Part shown: positions 44,325-54,675 of the stretch, in pieces
How positions within the stretch are numbered: the stretch's first letter is position 1
Layout of the letters: every line of letters begins with the position of its first letter
NCBI GenBank assembly: GCA_902529115.1
Contig: CABZVB010000001.1
Location: 186,001 to 250,000, forward strand
Reading direction: 5' to 3'
Source of the DNA: an uncultured Balneola sp.
GTDB lineage: Bacteria; Bacteroidota; Rhodothermia; Balneolales; Balneolaceae
DNA length: 64,000 bases
The notes under the pieces: generated by a model
The model's input: only the letters and a program-made list of their open reading frames with translations
Database searches by the model: none
Told to the model about the DNA's origin: nothing
Translations under genes and position numbers: made by a program

Positions 44325-47300
44325 ATGATTGATAAGGTAGGCAAGCTAATAACAAAGATTTTTGGCTCAAAAAGCGAAAAAGATATTAAATCTATTCAAC
44401 CACTAATTGAAGAGATCAAATTATATAGTTCGAGTTTGGAAGCTTTAAGTGATGAAGAGTTAAAAGCTAAAACGGAGTATTTTAAGCAACTCATTACAGA
44501 AGCGACAAACGATGTGAGAAATGAAATTGCAGAGCTAAAGGGTAAATTAGAGCATATTGAAGAGCTTCAAGATGCGGATCATAGACAACTTACGGATGAA
44601 CTCGAGGAGCTAGAAAGCCGAGAGTTAGAACTGATTGAGCAAACTCTTGACCGTATCATGACTGAAGCCTACGCGGTATTAAAAGACACTTGCCGTCGAT
44701 TTGTGGGTAAATCTTGGAAAGTTGCAGGTGATGCTATTGAGTGGAACATGATTCCGTATGAAGTGCAACTAGTTGGTGCAATGGCACTTCATCAAGGTAA
44801 AGTCGCAGAGATGAAAACCGGTGAAGGAAAAACCTTGGTGTCTATATTTCCCGCATATTTAAATGCCCTAGCTGGTAAAGGTGTGCACGTTATCACCGTG
44901 AATAATTACCTAGCAAAGCGAGATGCTGAGTGGAACGAGCCAATATTTAATTTTCATGGGCTCAAGGTTGATTGTATAGATCGATATGAACCCAACACCG
45001 AACAACGTAGACAGGCTTATCGGGCAGATATAACCTATGGCACCAACAATGAATTTGGGTTTGATTACCTCAGGGATAATATGGTTATTAATCCGGATCA
45101 ATTGGTGCAAAGAGAGCATCACTACACCATCATTGATGAGGTGGATTCGATTCTTATAGATGAAGCTAGAACCCCGCTTATAATATCAGGACCGGTTCCA
45201 AACGATAATAAATCCGATAAGTATATAGAGATGAAGCCTCGAGTGGAATCTTTGGTTCAGGCTCAGAAAAAGTTGGTAGCTAACTTGGTACAGGAAGCTC
45301 AAAAACATCTGGATGAAGGCAACGATGATGACGCAGGCCTTGCTTTATTTAGGGTTCAGAGAGGGTTTCCAAAGAATACCCGCTTTAAGAAAATACTACA
45401 AGAACCGAGTATTCAAAAACTTATTCAACGCACGGAAGCATTGTATTTACAAGACAATGCGAAAAATATGCCTGTAGTAGATGAATATTTGTTTTATGCG
45501 GTTGACCAAAAAATGAATTCAATTGAAATGACCGATAAAGGTCGTGAATTCATTACTAAAAAAGGAGAGGATGCAGAGTTCTTTGTTATTCCAGATTTAG
45601 GGGAAGAAACATCTAAGATTGAAGTAGAATTTGCTGACATGGAATCTGAGCGAATTCATCAAATAGAAGTGAATGAAGAATTTAGTCAAGGGTATAAGGA
45701 TAAGAAGCTAGAATCAGCGAAATTGGAACTTTTGCAAGAGCGTGAGCAGAAATTCTCGGAACTCCATAGACTATTTGCAGAGCGAGGAGACCGGATTCAC
45801 ACGGTGAATCAGCTGCTAAAAGCCTATACCAATTTCGAACGTGAGGAAGAATACATTGTGCAGGATGGTAAAGTACAAATTGTAGATGAGCATACCGGTC
45901 GAGTATTGTCGGGTCGCCGATATTCAGATGGTTTACATCAGGCTATCGAAGCAAAAGAGCAAGTAAAAGTTGAAGCTTCCACGCAAACCTATGCAACTAT
46001 TACTTTGCAAAATTACTTCCGAATGTATCATAAAATTTCTGGAATGACCGGTACTGCAGAAACGGAAGAAGGCGAATTTAATGAGATTTATGATTTAGAT
46101 GTGATGGTAATCCCGACTAATCGTCCCATTGCAAGAGAAGATCATGAGGATTTGGTTTTTCGAACGAAGAGAGAGAAATATAAGGCTATTATTAAGAAGA
46201 TTAATGAATTTCATATCAGTGGACAGCCTGTGCTAGTGGGTACGACCAGCGTAGATGTGTCCGAGTCGATGAGTCGTATGCTTAAGCAGGCGGGTATTCC
46301 ACACAACGTTTTAAATGCCAAGCAGCATGCCAGAGAAAGTGATATTGTAAAGCAGGCAGGGCAACCAGGGGCAGTTACTGTGGCGACCAATATGGCAGGT
46401 AGGGGTACTGATATTAAACTTGCACAGGGAATTAAAGAAAAAGGTGGACTCGCAATTTTGGGCACTGAACGACACGAATCCAGGCGTATTGACCTACAAC
46501 TGCGTGGGCGAGCTGGACGTCAAGGAGACCCAGGTTTTTCACAATTCTATGTTTCCTTAGAAGACAAGCTAATGGCATTATTCATGAGCGATCGTGTTGC
46601 GGGTGTCATGGACAAGCTAAGTTTTAAGGAAGGCGAAGTTATTACGCATCGTATGATAACTAAGTCCCTAGAACGTGCCCAGGGAAAAGTCGAGCAAAAC
46701 AACTTTAGCATCCGTAAGCGCCAATTAGAATATGATGATGTGCTTAATAATCAACGAAATGTGGTATATGCTCGTCGTAAGCACGCCCTCCTAGGAGATC
46801 AATTGCGTACGGATTTATTGGGTATGCTTGAATCACTTGTAGAAGAATGGGTAGATGAACACGTGGCTATCAGTGATTATCAAGGCCTTCAAGCTACAAT
46901 ACTCCGAAATCTTGCTGTAGATGTACCTTTTGATGAAGATGAGTGGAGATCCATGGACGAGGAGTCACTAGTCGATGTGATCATACGGCGGGCACTAGAG
47001 GTGTATAAAAGAAAAGAGGAGATGATAAGTAAACCGTTGTATGAGGTGATGAAGCGGATAAGTGAAACACAGCCGGATCGACGACCAGATAAGGTACAGG
47101 TTGTATTTACCGATGGGTCTCGACGAATGCGTGTAGTGGTTGGTGTCGAAGCGGCGTTACACAATGAAGGTAAAGAGGTGGTAAGAGCACTCGAGCGTTC
47201 TGCTGTACTATCTGTTATTGATGATAAATGGATGCAGCACTTGCGTGAATTAGATTCAGTAAAAGAAGGTATTGGGCTGCGTTCATTTGCCCAGAAAGAT

Positions 47301-47714
47301 CCTTTGTTGGAGTATAAAAGAGAGGCCTTCGATATGTTTAAACAACTCATAGAAATGATCAACCAAGAGGTTATTTCTTTGATTTGGAAGTCGGTTCCAG
47401 AAGCACAGGCTTCACCAAATTCAGTGCAGCAGGCTCAACAGCAAAAGTCTTCATATGATACAAAGCGTATGCAAACTCAACATGCCGATTCAACAGGAAT
47501 GGGTCTACAAACTCCTGTAGCATCTGCCGTAGATCAGGCACAGCCTCCAAGGGGGCCAAATGTTAAAAGAAAACCAGTCGAAGTTGCCGTTGAACCTGGA
47601 AGGAATGATATTGTCACTATACAAAATATGGCAACGGGTACTTCAGAGAGTATGAAATGGAAATTTGCCAAGAAAAAAGTTGAGCAAGAAGGATGGGTTA
47701 TAGTCGAACAATAA
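44325..47714 (+). CDS. secA: Preprotein translocase ATPase SecA
   Basis: A 1129-residue motor ATPase that drives unfolded preproteins through SecYEG. The DEAD motor has the Walker A MKTGEGKTLVS (about residue 164), the TYGTNNEFGFDYLRDNM block, and Walker B IIDEVDSILIDEARTPL; the second motor half has GTTSVDVSE and TNMAGRGTDIKLA, then RRIDLQLRGRAGRQGDPG. The preprotein crosslinking and scaffold domains follow (NFSIRKRQLEYDDVLNNQRNVVY). It is longer than the 900-residue E. coli protein because of inserts, usual in Bacteroidota. The C-terminal zinc/SecB motif (CxCxSGxxxxxCH) is absent; the tail is a Gln/Pro-rich linker ending in WKFAKKKVEQEGWVIVEQ. Twelve bases downstream starts a ROK-type kinase gene, probably co-transcribed. 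Confidence 0.98.
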   Translation: MIDKVGKLITKIFGSKSEKDIKSIQPLIEEIKLYSSSLEALSDEELKAKTEYFKQLITEATNDVRNEIAELKGKLEHIEELQDADHRQLTDELEELESRELELIEQTLDRIMTEAYAVLKDTCRRFVGKSWKVAGDAIEWNMIPYEVQLVGAMALHQGKVAEMKTGEGKTLVSIFPAYLNALAGKGVHVITVNNYLAKRDAEWNEPIFNFHGLKVDCIDRYEPNTEQRRQAYRADITYGTNNEFGFDYLRDNMVINPDQLVQREHHYTIIDEVDSILIDEARTPLIISGPVPNDNKSDKYIEMKPRVESLVQAQKKLVANLVQEAQKHLDEGNDDDAGLALFRVQRGFPKNTRFKKILQEPSIQKLIQRTEALYLQDNAKNMPVVDEYLFYAVDQKMNSIEMTDKGREFITKKGEDAEFFVIPDLGEETSKIEVEFADMESERIHQIEVNEEFSQGYKDKKLESAKLELLQEREQKFSELHRLFAERGDRIHTVNQLLKAYTNFEREEEYIVQDGKVQIVDEHTGRVLSGRRYSDGLHQAIEAKEQVKVEASTQTYATITLQNYFRMYHKISGMTGTAETEEGEFNEIYDLDVMVIPTNRPIAREDHEDLVFRTKREKYKAIIKKINEFHISGQPVLVGTTSVDVSESMSRMLKQAGIPHNVLNAKQHARESDIVKQAGQPGAVTVATNMAGRGTDIKLAQGIKEKGGLAILGTERHESRRIDLQLRGRAGRQGDPGFSQFYVSLEDKLMALFMSDRVAGVMDKLSFKEGEVITHRMITKSLERAQGKVEQNNFSIRKRQLEYDDVLNNQRNVVYARRKHALLGDQLRTDLLGMLESLVEEWVDEHVAISDYQGLQATILRNLAVDVPFDEDEWRSMDEESLVDVIIRRALEVYKRKEEMISKPLYEVMKRISETQPDRRPDKVQVVFTDGSRRMRVVVGVEAALHNEGKEVVRALERSAVLSVIDDKWMQHLRELDSVKEGIGLRSFAQKDPLLEYKREAFDMFKQLIEMINQEVISLIWKSVPEAQASPNSVQQAQQQKSSYDTKRMQTQHADSTGMGLQTPVASAVDQAQPPRGPNVKRKPVEVAVEPGRNDIVTIQNMATGTSESMKWKFAKKKVEQEGWVIVEQ

Positions 47715-47725
47715 TATAAACTAAC

Positions 47726-48475
47726 ATGAAGGTACTGGGCATCGATATTGGCAGTTATGGTATTAAAGCTGCTGTTGTAGATACGGTAAAAGGAGAGATT
47801 ATATCTGGAAAAAAATCTACCGACAAATTAGAAGATAGTCGCCCACATAAAATAATTTCAAAGGTGCATAAACTGGTCAAAAAATTTGACTGGTATGGAC
47901 CTATTGGTTGTGCATTTCCGGCTGCAATTCATAAGGGCCGAGTATTATCTGCATCCCGTATAGATTCTGCTTGGATAGATGCAGATGTTGAGCACTTATT
48001 TAGCGAAATTACAGGATGTTCAGTACACCTTATTAATGACACCGACGCAACAGGTATGGCTGAAATGACCTTTGGGGTTGGCAAAGGGTATCGAGGAACG
48101 GTTATAGTATTGACAGTAGGTACAGGTATTGGATCTTCTATTTTTGTAGATAATATACTTTTACCAAATACAGAACTTGGTCTTATTGAGTTAAAAGGCA
48201 TTAGCATAGAAGAACGAGCGTCGAACAGGGTAAGAAAGGAAGAGGGAATTCAGCGTAAAATATGGGCGAAAAGGATTCAGTTTGCTTTACAATATTATGA
48301 AAAATTATTTCATCCAGAATTATTTATTATAGGTGGACAACTGAGTAAAAAAGCAGAAAAGACCTTACCCTACGTTAAAATTACCACAAAACTTAAGGCT
48401 GCAGGGTTTCAAAATAATGCTAGTATAGTAGGGGCAGCATATCATGCGGCATCACTTAGTTTACATAACAGTTAA
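47726..48475 (+). CDS. ppgK: ROK family sugar kinase, probably polyphosphate glucokinase
   Basis: A 249-residue cytosolic ROK kinase. The nucleotide-binding start is VLGIDIGSYGIKAAVVD; the second site HLINDTDATGMAEMTFGVG carries the catalytic base Asp105; then VLTVGTGIGSSIF. The 250-residue size, the FPAAIHKGRV strand and the absence of the usual ROK zinc-cysteine cluster point to polyphosphate--glucose phosphotransferase, which phosphorylates glucose using polyphosphate or ATP. An ordinary glucokinase is a lesser alternative. Start ATG is 12 bp after secA. It ends four bases into the convergent DUF456 gene. Starch- and glucan-degrading genes elsewhere in the window would supply glucose for it. 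Confidence 0.85.
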   Translation: MKVLGIDIGSYGIKAAVVDTVKGEIISGKKSTDKLEDSRPHKIISKVHKLVKKFDWYGPIGCAFPAAIHKGRVLSASRIDSAWIDADVEHLFSEITGCSVHLINDTDATGMAEMTFGVGKGYRGTVIVLTVGTGIGSSIFVDNILLPNTELGLIELKGISIEERASNRVRKEEGIQRKIWAKRIQFALQYYEKLFHPELFIIGGQLSKKAEKTLPYVKITTKLKAAGFQNNASIVGAAYHAASLSLHNS

Positions 48476-48963
48476 AACTGGCTCATTACCCATTGGATTA
48501 GTTCGGTTCCGTAGTGCCAACATAGAATTAAAGCTGCGATCACTTTAATACCAGTCGCCACCATAAACCCCAGAAATGAGCCCCATGCTGCTCTTAACGA
48601 CTGCCGCTGACCTTGACCACCTATTATTTCACCTAGAAAAGCGCCTACTAAGGGCCCAATAACGAACCCTATAGGTGGAAATCCAATCCCAAAAATCATC
48701 CCAAGTAGGCTTCCCCAAAAACCATAGCGAGTTCCTCCTGTTTTTTGACTAGTCAAAGCAGGTATAAAATTGTCGAGTATGGAGAATAAGACTATAGCCA
48801 ATGTCCAACCCCAAATAAATGCAGAGGAAAAGGGTGCAATGGTCCATTGCATAATTAGTATTCCCAATAAACTGATAGGTAAACCTGGAACAATTGGTAA
48901 AAAAGATCCAACAAATCCGAATAGTACTAATAGCGCGCCAATAATGAGTAAGATTAATTCCAT
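48472..48963 (-). CDS. DUF456 family membrane protein
   Basis: A 163-residue inner-membrane protein of the DUF456 family. It is made of glycine-rich hydrophobic segments: IGALLVLFGFVGSFLPIVPGLP, the middle FWGSLLGMIFGIGFPPIGFVIGP with its GxxxG pattern, and VGAFLGEIIGGQ, then AAWGSFLGFMVATGIKVI. The family resembles bacteriocin-type glycine-zipper helices and has no known function. It overlaps the ROK kinase stop by four bases in convergent orientation and is divergent from the POT transporter with about 140 bp between. No partner is apparent. Confidence 0.88.
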   Translation of the reverse strand: MELILLIIGALLVLFGFVGSFLPIVPGLPISLLGILIMQWTIAPFSSAFIWGWTLAIVLFSILDNFIPALTSQKTGGTRYGFWGSLLGMIFGIGFPPIGFVIGPLVGAFLGEIIGGQGQRQSLRAAWGSFLGFMVATGIKVIAALILCWHYGTELIQWVMSQF

Positions 48964-49103
48964 AATAATATGTTTACGAATAAATAAGAAAATGTACGAT
49001 TTGAGCCTCGAAAGGTTTCATTAGGCTTGCGAGCGAAGATAGGTTTAGCTATAATCTAAGCTATTGTTATATTTTCAAAAAAAACTAACCTAATTTTGAC
49101 ATC

Positions 49104-50801
49104 ATGAGTATGAGTACATCCTCAGTGGGCCCTTTAGATGCCCAACAACACGACTTTTTTGGGCATCCAAGGGGCTTATCCACCCTCTTTTTTACCGAAT
49201 TATGGGAGCGCTTTAGTTACTATGGTATGAGAGCGTTACTCGTACTTTTTATGACAGCAGAGGCTGTTGGTAATAATCCTGGCTTAGGTTTATCAGTTGG
49301 TGAGGCTACTGCTATTTATGGTCTATATACCTTTTTTGTTTATATGTTATCACTGCCTGGAGGTTGGGTAGCCGATAATATTTGGGGTCAACGAAAAGCG
49401 GTTCTTATAGGTGGTATTATCATTGCCATGGGGCATTTTAGTATGGCAGTTCCTACCACCATATTTTTCTTTATAGGATTGGCACTTATTGTCATTGGTA
49501 CTGGATTGCTAAAACCAAATGTGAGTTCAATGGTAGGGGATTTATATCCCGAGGGTGGTGCCAAACGCGATGCGGGCTTCTCAATATTTTATATGGGGAT
49601 TAATTTTGGTGCCATATTAGGCCCATTGTTGTGTGGCCTTCTAGGAGAAGGGTATAACTGGCATTATGGATTTACATTAGCTGGTTTTGGTATGATTCTC
49701 GGTCTTATTTCTTATCAGATTGGAGGAAAATATATAGGAACAGCAGGAGATCTTAAGGTAGATATTGATCCTGAAACCCTTGCTAAGCGAAGCAAGATTT
49801 TTTATACCGTGGTTTCTATTATTGGCGCGCTGAGCGTATTACTAGGCTTCTTAGTTAGCTCGGGTGCTATTGAATTAACTTTAGAATCATTGGCTGGTAA
49901 TTTAGGACTGGTTGCTGTGGTAATTACGGTCGCTTTTTTTGGTTATATCATTTTTTTTGGTGGGCATACAGGTGAAGAGAAAAAGCGTCTTGGTGTTATT
50001 TTCTGGTTATTCATTTTAGCAGCTATTTTTTGGAGCGGTTTTGAGCAGGCTGGTTCTTCGTTGAATATTTTCACTGCCGAGTTAGTCAATCGTTCAGCAG
50101 GACCCAGCGTGTTCTTGGGGGGTATTGGCGCCCTCATGTTAACGGCTTTGTTAGCTCTTCCACTTGGATACTATACCTATAAAACCTGGAATCGTGAGGA
50201 TATTTGGTCGGTAGCCAAAACAGCAGTCGTTTTTACCAGTATAGGTTCACTTGGCTTGGTGTATTGGTTATTAAGTCAAGTAGGGAATGGATGGCAAATT
50301 CCTGCAAGCACGTTACAGTTAATAAATCCTTCTTTTATCGTGATTTTTGCCCCTATTTTTGGTTTTATGTGGACATGGTTAGCTAGTAAAAATGCCAATC
50401 CATCAATACCAATGAAATTTGCTTTAGGGCTTTTAGGACTCTCTGCTGGATTTTTTGTATTGGCATGGGGGTCAGCCAATGCTTCTAATTCAAATTTAGT
50501 TTCACCGGCTTGGCTAATTGTGATGTATTTTTTACATACGGTTGGTGAGCTTTGTTTGTCGCCAGTCGGACTTTCTTCTATGACTAAGCTATCTCCTAAG
50601 AGTCGAGTAAGCCAGATGATGGGGATTTGGTTTGTGGCAGCTGCACTAGGAAATTTAATTGCTGGCTTGGTAGCTGGACAACTCGAAAACCTTGCACCTG
50701 CCAGTCTCTTCCAAGCAGTAGCACTATTTGTAGGCGGTGGCGGGGTAGTTGCCATATTAGCGGCCCCATCTGTGAAAAAACTAATGGGAGATATCGAATA
50801 A
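49104..50801 (+). CDS. POT/PTR2 family proton-dependent peptide transporter
   Basis: A 565-residue inner-membrane symporter of the proton-dependent oligopeptide (POT/NPF) family, taking up di- and tripeptides. The PTR2 signature at the start, FFTELWERFSYYGMRALLVL (Glu32, Glu35, Arg36 of the ExxER motif), is clear; so are GGWVADNIWGQRKAVLIGG and the FSIFYMGINFGAILGPLL signature. About fourteen hydrophobic segments fit the bacterial POT fold. It starts 140 bp from the divergent DUF456 gene and is convergent with glpF. Exported peptidases nearby (S10, M16 and others) would feed it with peptides; this is inference. Confidence 0.95.
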   Translation: MSMSTSSVGPLDAQQHDFFGHPRGLSTLFFTELWERFSYYGMRALLVLFMTAEAVGNNPGLGLSVGEATAIYGLYTFFVYMLSLPGGWVADNIWGQRKAVLIGGIIIAMGHFSMAVPTTIFFFIGLALIVIGTGLLKPNVSSMVGDLYPEGGAKRDAGFSIFYMGINFGAILGPLLCGLLGEGYNWHYGFTLAGFGMILGLISYQIGGKYIGTAGDLKVDIDPETLAKRSKIFYTVVSIIGALSVLLGFLVSSGAIELTLESLAGNLGLVAVVITVAFFGYIIFFGGHTGEEKKRLGVIFWLFILAAIFWSGFEQAGSSLNIFTAELVNRSAGPSVFLGGIGALMLTALLALPLGYYTYKTWNREDIWSVAKTAVVFTSIGSLGLVYWLLSQVGNGWQIPASTLQLINPSFIVIFAPIFGFMWTWLASKNANPSIPMKFALGLLGLSAGFFVLAWGSANASNSNLVSPAWLIVMYFLHTVGELCLSPVGLSSMTKLSPKSRVSQMMGIWFVAAALGNLIAGLVAGQLENLAPASLFQAVALFVGGGGVVAILAAPSVKKLMGDIE

Positions 50802-50868
50802 ATACAGGTAGGTCCTATAATTAACTATCTTGTCAATTAACCCGATGTTCTAGGGTATAATTCAAGGA

Positions 50869-51597
50869 TCAAATCACAATATATACTGCAGCAGCAAGTA
50901 CTCCCCCTAGTAGTGGACCTAGGATGGGAATCCATCCATAGGCCCAATCACTGGATCCCTTATTTGAAATAGGTAGAATAGTATGGGCTAGGCGTGGGCC
51001 AAAATCTCTTGCAGGATTGATTGCAAAACCAGTAGTTCCACCTAAACCTAAACCAATACACCATACAAGAAAAGCAATGGGTAAGGCTCCAACCGATCCC
51101 AAACCAATGGGGGTATTTGAGGTATTCATTAACTGTCCATCGCTTATATAAAACACTACAAAGACGAGCACAAAGGTGCCCATAATTTCTGAGATCAGGT
51201 TGTTGAAAGACGATCTAATAGCCGGTATAGTACTGAAAGTGGCGAGAATTATGGAGGAATCGTGAGTCTCTTTATAGTGATCCTTGTACATAAGCCAAAT
51301 AGAAGTTCCGCCTAAGAAAGCTCCAAGAATTTGTGCGCTAATATAGCCAGGGACTTCTGCCCAAGGAAATTCGCCTGCTGCAGCTAGCCCTAAGGTAACT
51401 GCTGGATTTAGATGAGCTCCTGAGTATGGGCCTGCGACCACTACACCGGTAAAAACGGCTAGTCCCCAACCAGTGGTAATGACTAACCAACCAGAATCGT
51501 ATCCTTTTGTTTTGGGTAATAAAACATTTGCTACTACACCATTTCCTAGAATTAAAAGTAAGAAAGTAGCTATAAATTCAGCAATTAAAGGGGTCAT
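50869..51597 (-). CDS. glpF: Glycerol uptake facilitator (MIP/aquaporin family)
   Basis: A 242-residue inner-membrane channel with six TM helices. The two NPA boxes are GAHLNPAVTLG (Asn64) and FAINPARDFGPR (Asn194, with Arg197 and Asp198); the NPARD form with Asp is characteristic of glycerol facilitators rather than water channels. It admits glycerol and small polyols. It follows glpK 27 bp downstream on the same strand, so the two form a glpK-glpF operon. No glpD or regulator is in the window. Confidence 0.94.
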   Translation of the reverse strand: MTPLIAEFIATFLLLILGNGVVANVLLPKTKGYDSGWLVITTGWGLAVFTGVVVAGPYSGAHLNPAVTLGLAAAGEFPWAEVPGYISAQILGAFLGGTSIWLMYKDHYKETHDSSIILATFSTIPAIRSSFNNLISEIMGTFVLVFVVFYISDGQLMNTSNTPIGLGSVGALPIAFLVWCIGLGLGGTTGFAINPARDFGPRLAHTILPISNKGSSDWAYGWIPILGPLLGGVLAAAVYIVI

Positions 51598-51624
51598 AAT
51601 AGATAATTTTACTAGGTTAAGAGT

Positions 51625-53121
51625 CTATGAGTGATTTGTCCAAGCTTGAACTGAATGGATAGCCTTATTCCATCCTTCAATCGATTTTGTAATTTGAGTA
51701 CTATTAGATTCATTTTTGAAGCATTTATCCATTGCCCATATAGATTGAATTTCTTCAATATTTTCCCAATATCCAACACTTAAACCAGCCAAATAAGCGG
51801 CGCCTAGTGCAGTCGTTTCTACGCATCTTGGACGAATTACATCGGCTCCCAATAGGTCTGCCTGAAATTGCATCAGCAGATTATTAGTGGTGGCTCCTCC
51901 ATCTACCCGAAGTTCTTTTATAGATATTCCTGAATCTGCCTCCATGGCTTTTAATACATCATAACTTTGATAGGCCATGGATTCCAAGGCGGCTCGTGCG
52001 ATATGAGATTTGGTAGTGCCACGTGATAAACCAACGATCATGCCACGTGCTTCTTGATTCCAATAAGGCGCACCCAACCCCGCAAAAGCCGGAACAAAAT
52101 ATACTCCATCCGTATCTGAAGATTGCTTGGCTAAGATTTCTATTTCGGATGAGTTGTGAATCATTTCCATCCCATCGCGAAGCCACTGGACAACGGCGCC
52201 TGCAATAAACACACTACCTTCTAGTGCGTAATGAAGTTCACCATTTATTTTCCACGCAATAGTAGTTAGAAGATTGTGTTTTGAAACGACAAACTCTGGA
52301 CCAATATTCATGAGCATGAAGCAGCCAGTTCCATAGGTATTTTTTACCATGCCTGTTTCTGTACACATTTGCCCAAAAAGAGCCGCCTGTTGATCTCCCG
52401 CTACTCCGGTAATAGGTATACGATGTCCAAAAAACTGTTCACTTGTTCTTCCAAATTCATTACTTGATTCTAATACCTTAGGTAGCATTGTAGAAGGTAT
52501 TTCAAACAGCCTCAATAATTCTTCATCCCATTGTTGAATACGAATATTATAGAGCATGGTTCGAGAGGCATTGGTAACATCAGTTACATGAGATTCCCCT
52601 TCCGAAAACTTCCAAATGAGCCAGCTATCAACGGTACCAAAAATTAAGCGCCCTTCTTCGGCTAACTTTTGTGCACCGGCTACGTTTTTTATGATCCACT
52701 CCACTTTAGTGGCAGAGAAATAAGCATCAATGACCAGTCCTGTTTTTGATTGAATTTTAGACAGATATCCCTCTTCTTTTAGTGTGTTACATCGTTCTGA
52801 TGTTCGGCGATCTTGCCAGACAATGGCATGGTAAATAGGGTGCCCTGTCTGTTTGTCCCATACCACTGTGGTTTCTCTTTGGTTCGTTATACCAATCGCC
52901 TTGATCTGATCACCTTTGATCTGAGCCATACTTATGACTTCCATCGCAACACTCACTTGGCTTGACCATATCTCATTGGCATCGTGTTCGACCCATCCGG
53001 ATTGAGGGAATATCTGGGTGAATTCTTTTTGTGCCATAGCTACTATGCTTCCTTTTTTATCAAAAAGTATGGCGCGGGAACTTGTGGTACCCTGATCTAG
53101 TGCGAGTATATAGGAATGCAT
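51625..53121 (-). CDS. glpK: Glycerol kinase
   Basis: A 498-residue FGGY-family kinase producing glycerol-3-phosphate from glycerol and ATP. Landmarks: [15 protein letters not shown] (7-21), [39 protein letters not shown], and [19 protein letters not shown] near the C-terminus. The length (E. coli: 502) and every conserved block are intact. It is the first gene of the glpK-glpF pair and is divergent from mnmE across 75 bp. Glycerol-3-phosphate then feeds lipid synthesis or glycolysis through a dehydrogenase encoded elsewhere. Confidence 0.98.
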   Translation of the reverse strand: MHSYILALDQGTTSSRAILFDKKGSIVAMAQKEFTQIFPQSGWVEHDANEIWSSQVSVAMEVISMAQIKGDQIKAIGITNQRETTVVWDKQTGHPIYHAIVWQDRRTSERCNTLKEEGYLSKIQSKTGLVIDAYFSATKVEWIIKNVAGAQKLAEEGRLIFGTVDSWLIWKFSEGESHVTDVTNASRTMLYNIRIQQWDEELLRLFEIPSTMLPKVLESSNEFGRTSEQFFGHRIPITGVAGDQQAALFGQMCTETGMVKNTYGTGCFMLMNIGPEFVVSKHNLLTTIAWKINGELHYALEGSVFIAGAVVQWLRDGMEMIHNSSEIEILAKQSSDTDGVYFVPAFAGLGAPYWNQEARGMIVGLSRGTTKSHIARAALESMAYQSYDVLKAMEADSGISIKELRVDGGATTNNLLMQFQADLLGADVIRPRCVETTALGAAYLAGLSVGYWENIEEIQSIWAMDKCFKNESNSTQITKSIEGWNKAIHSVQAWTNHS

Positions 53122-53196
53122 AAGAGTTGAGATTGGTTTGTAGGAGTATGTAGATTATTGTACTAAAAAACATACATATATAACAAATAAAACCGC

Positions 53197-54621
53197 GTGT
53201 CAGAGATCTTAAGTATTACAGAAAAAAAGCCCATTGCTGCTATAACTACCCCCATAGGGGAAGGTGGAATAGCAGTGATTAGAGTTTCTGGGAGGGGGTC
53301 AATTGCAAAGGTTCAAGAATGTTTCAAAGGAAAAGATCTGGGGGCATTACCATCGCATACTATTCATTTTGGTCGTATAATTGATCCAAAAGGCCGCTTG
53401 GTAGATGAGGTTTTGGTGAGTCTGTTTCATTCACCTAAAAGTTATACAGGAGAGGAAACTGTAGAAATTTCATGTCATGGAGGGATTTTAGTCACACAAC
53501 GGGTTTATGAAACCTTATTGGCAACGGGAATTCATCCGGCACAAGCTGGAGAGTTTACTCAACGTGCTTTTTTAAATGGTAAATTAGGGCTAGAACAGGC
53601 TGAAGCAGTCGCGGATCTAATTCACGCTCGTAGCGTAAAGGCTGTCGATGCCGCAAATCAGCAGCTATCTGGAAGTTTGGGTACCTATGTGAAGGAATTT
53701 AGGCAGCAAATTATTGATGCGACAGCAATGATAGAACTCGAACTAGATTTTATAGAAGAGGATGTAGAGTTTGCTAACAAAGATCAATTACAGCAGTTAT
53801 TATTAGATCTCAAAACAGCCATTCATCGTCTACTGGAGAGCTATGAGGTCGGCAGGTTAGTGAAAGACGGAATAAAGACTGTACTTATAGGTCGTCCTAA
53901 TGCGGGTAAATCAACACTTTTAAACGCTTTGGTTGGCAGTGAACGAGCCATTGTCACAGATATAGCCGGAACTACTCGAGATACCGTTGATGTAGAATGG
54001 AATCATGGAGGTCTGCTATTTAGGCTGACTGACACAGCGGGGCTGCGTGAAACAGCTGATCGTGTCGAGGCAGAAGGGGTCCGGCGCAGCCAACAAGCTG
54101 TCAAAGAAGCAGATGTGATTGTCTATCTCAGGGATTTGAATCAGCCATTTACCATCAAAGAAATGAACGAGATTAAACAATTGCAATCATCGGCTGTTGA
54201 GACTCCATTTATCGTTATCGGAACTCAATTTGATCGACTGAGCCAAGCTCAACCTTCTGTCCATGCAACGCATGAGGCCAATCAAGAAAGTGATTGGAGT
54301 AAAATTGAAGATTTACATATTTCAGCAACGACAGGATTAGGTTTGACAAAACTCAAAGATCTTATAAAAGAAGTGGCATTGAGACAGACTCATTATGATG
54401 GGGCTTCTCTACTTGTTACATCTTCTCGTCACAGAGATGCCTTTGAAAAAACTATGAATCATGTGGAATCTGCTCTAGATGGGTTAATGGGTAGACTGAC
54501 AGGTGATTTTCTAGCTATAGATCTTCGTGCGGCCTTACAGAGCCTTGGAACTATAACTGGTGAGATTACCAATGAGGATATTTTGGATTCAATATTTTCA
54601 CGATTTTGTATAGGAAAGTAA
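53197..54621 (+). CDS. mnmE: tRNA uridine-5-carboxymethylaminomethyl(34) synthesis GTPase MnmE
   Basis: A 474-residue GTPase that with MnmG installs the cmnm5 group on U34 of tRNAs. The N-terminal domain shows AAITTPIGEGGIAVIRVSG; the helical domain has FTQRAFLNGKLGLEQAEAVAD; the G domain, G1 IGRPNAGKSTLLN (232-244), G2/switch TDIAGTTRDTVD and G3 DTAG (279-282). The C-terminal CIGK (471-474) contains the catalytic cysteine. The frame starts at GTG 53197, reached by the family's usual N-terminus. It is divergent from glpK and precedes a photolyase/cryptochrome gene on the same strand. Confidence 0.98.
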   Translation: MSEILSITEKKPIAAITTPIGEGGIAVIRVSGRGSIAKVQECFKGKDLGALPSHTIHFGRIIDPKGRLVDEVLVSLFHSPKSYTGEETVEISCHGGILVTQRVYETLLATGIHPAQAGEFTQRAFLNGKLGLEQAEAVADLIHARSVKAVDAANQQLSGSLGTYVKEFRQQIIDATAMIELELDFIEEDVEFANKDQLQQLLLDLKTAIHRLLESYEVGRLVKDGIKTVLIGRPNAGKSTLLNALVGSERAIVTDIAGTTRDTVDVEWNHGGLLFRLTDTAGLRETADRVEAEGVRRSQQAVKEADVIVYLRDLNQPFTIKEMNEIKQLQSSAVETPFIVIGTQFDRLSQAQPSVHATHEANQESDWSKIEDLHISATTGLGLTKLKDLIKEVALRQTHYDGASLLVTSSRHRDAFEKTMNHVESALDGLMGRLTGDFLAIDLRAALQSLGTITGEITNEDILDSIFSRFCIGK

Positions 54622-54675
54622 TCTAGGTAATACACGTATATTTTTGAATTATTCGCCTTGAATACATACATATCT

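Noticed and set aside
46889-47362. 157-codon minus-strand frame inside secA
   Set aside because: SecA is intact on the opposite strand over this whole stretch; the antisense peptide is Ser/Thr-rich and has no recognisable domain.
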